This document shows positions 36,753 to 37,540 of a stretch of DNA of 37,540 bases, one piece after another. A program made the position numbers and the translations under genes. The notes below the pieces were generated by a model. That model had not been told where the DNA came from. It searched no databases and worked only from the letters and a program-made list of their open reading frames with translations. The stretch lies in contig NW_003110576.1 of NCBI RefSeq assembly GCF_000003605.2, positions 1 to 37,540 of the forward strand, read 5' to 3'. This DNA comes from Saccoglossus kowalevskii. Lineage: Eukaryota > Hemichordata > Enteropneusta > Harrimaniidae. Numbering within the stretch: position 1 is the first letter of the stretch; every line of letters starts with the position of its first letter.

Positions 36753-37142
36753 GCCAGATATCATTTACCTGGACCAATATGCGTTTGTGAAGGATACATT
36801 TATGCCATGCTGACATCTATCATTTACCCAGACCAATGTGCGTTTGAGAACGGCACATTTATGCCATGCTGCCAGCGATCATTCACCCAGACCAATGTGC
36901 GTTTGAGAAGGACACATTTATGCCATGCTGCCAGCTATCATTTACCCAGAGCAATGTGCGTTTGTGAAGTACACATTTATGCCATGCTGCCAGCTATAAT
37001 TTACCTGAACCAATGTGCGTTTGAGAAGGACACATTTATGCCATGCTGCCAGCTATCATTTACCCAGACCAATGTGCGTTTGAGAAGGACACATTTATGC
37101 CATGCTGCCAGCTATCATTTACCCAGACCGATGTGTGTTTGA
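36753..37142 (+). repeat. HOR2 full copy 7 (390 bp)
   Basis: Has CTGACATC and ends in CCGATGTGTGTTTGA, a CpG-to-TpG change at the last monomer. A partial further copy, with CAGTTATC in place of CAGATATC, begins near 37285 and runs off the window. Confidence 0.88.
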
Positions 37143-37490
37143 GAAGGACACATTTATGGCATGCTACCAGCAAACATACACCCAGACCAATGTGCGTTTG
37201 AGAAGGACACATTTATGGCATGCTACCAGCTATCATTTACCCAGACCAATGTGCGTTTGAGAAGGACACATTTATGCCATGCTGCCAGTTATCATTTACC
37301 TGGACCAATATGCGTTTGTGAAGGATACATTTATGCCATGCTGACATCTATCATTTACCCAGACCAATGTGCGTTTGAGAAAGGCACATTTATGCCATGC
37401 TGCCAGCGATCATTCACCCAGACCAATGTGCGTTTGAGAAGGACACATTTATGCCATGCTGCCAGCTATCATTTACCCAGAGCAATGTGC

Positions 37491-37540
37491 GTTTTTGAAG
37501 TACCACATTGATGCCATGCTGCCAGCTAGAATTTACCTGA
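37491..37540 (+). other. Irregular last monomer at window edge
   Basis: The last 50 bases carry four departures from the expected GTACAC / TATAATTTACCTGA monomer: TTTTTGAAG, TACCACATT, ATTGATG and CTAGAATT. The array plainly continues, since the final bases are the start of CCTGAACC. Confidence 0.7.

Larger units (their letters stand above)
1..37540 (+). repeat. 59-bp satellite array, about 636 head-to-tail monomers
   Basis: The same 59-bp word recurs throughout with no interruption. Each monomer carries, in order, TCATTTACCC, GACCAATGTGCG, a GTTTGTGAAG or GTTTGAGAAG switch, GACACATTTATG, and GCCATGCTGCCAGCTA. All monomers read in the same direction on the plus strand; I saw no inverted copy. 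Most are exactly 59 bp. Exceptions are single-base indels, 61-bp monomers with TG expansion and 55-bp monomers with a 4-bp loss. Neighbouring monomers differ mainly at a few recurrent diagnostic positions, so this is an array with ordered subtypes. It has the form of eukaryotic satellite DNA; chromosomal position and species cannot be told from the sequence. There is no stretch of other sequence anywhere in the window. Confidence 0.98.

Noticed and set aside
1-37540. CRISPR array, suggested by regular short repeats
   Set aside because: There are no unique spacers between repeats; the repeats are contiguous and the whole unit is conserved.
1-37540. Telomeric, rDNA, tRNA or transposon sequence within the array
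   Set aside because: No TTAGGG-type runs, no RNA gene features, no terminal repeats or coding remnants of mobile elements; every base can be assigned to the 59-bp unit.
1-37540. Genes on the minus strand
   Set aside because: The reverse complement of the monomer contains several stop triplets (from CAGCTA, CATTTA and TTTATG), and no frame longer than about 60 codons remains open.
1-37540. Protein with 59-residue tandem repeats (three monomers = 177 bp)
   Set aside because: A true coding repeat would keep one frame open throughout. Here every standard monomer closes one frame and open runs rarely pass six monomers.

Overview
The whole window is one uninterrupted tandem satellite array. A monomer of 59 bp repeats head-to-tail from the first base to the last, about 636 times (37,540 / 59), always in the same orientation. 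I found no unique flanking sequence, no credible gene, no RNA gene, no transposon and no spacer. Both edges fall inside the array, so its true ends lie outside. Megabase-style homogeneous satellite DNA with nested higher-order structure points to a eukaryotic nuclear genome, probably centromeric, pericentromeric, subtelomeric or other heterochromatin. I do not recognise the monomer and cannot name the species. The consensus is about 46% GC (27 of 59 bases, counted) and has one CpG and one CCAAT per monomer.

Monomers differ at a limited set of diagnostic positions. Monomer position 1 is taken as the T of TCATTTACCC; clean examples are 2475-2533 and 2004-2062. The most important switch is position 28: T gives GTTTGTGAAG (T-type), A gives GTTTGAGAAG (A-type). 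Others include GTACAC for GGACAC, ACGGCAC for AGGACAC, CCTGAACC or CCTTGACC for CCCAGACC, CCGATG for CCAATG, GGCATGCTACC for GCCATGCTGCC, and CAGCGATC, CAGCAATC or CAGATATC for CAGCTATC. These variants occur in fixed order, forming higher-order repeats (HORs).

Layout. HOR1 (397 bp) occurs eight times, and a 279-bp short form exactly two monomers smaller occurs five times. HOR2 (390 bp) occurs seven times in full. HOR3 (399 bp), which ends in an expanded TG tract, occurs three times, all after 25.8 kb. Over these lie longer duplicated segments of 0.4-1.75 kb (for example 2.2-4.2, 5.5-7.0 and 16.4-18.2 kb; 4.2-5.0 and 8.9-9.6 kb; 13.3-14.3 and 30.1-31.1 kb; 28.9-29.8 and 35.3-36.2 kb). They overlap like a mosaic, as repeated unequal exchange or conversion would leave.

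Many forward-strand open frames of 60-200 codons exist, but they are by-products of the repeat. Because 59 is not a multiple of 3, each monomer shifts the frame, and each standard monomer closes exactly one frame, chosen by the base at position 28. I therefore annotate no CDS. Genes do not work together here; the content is structural satellite DNA and the record of its own amplification.
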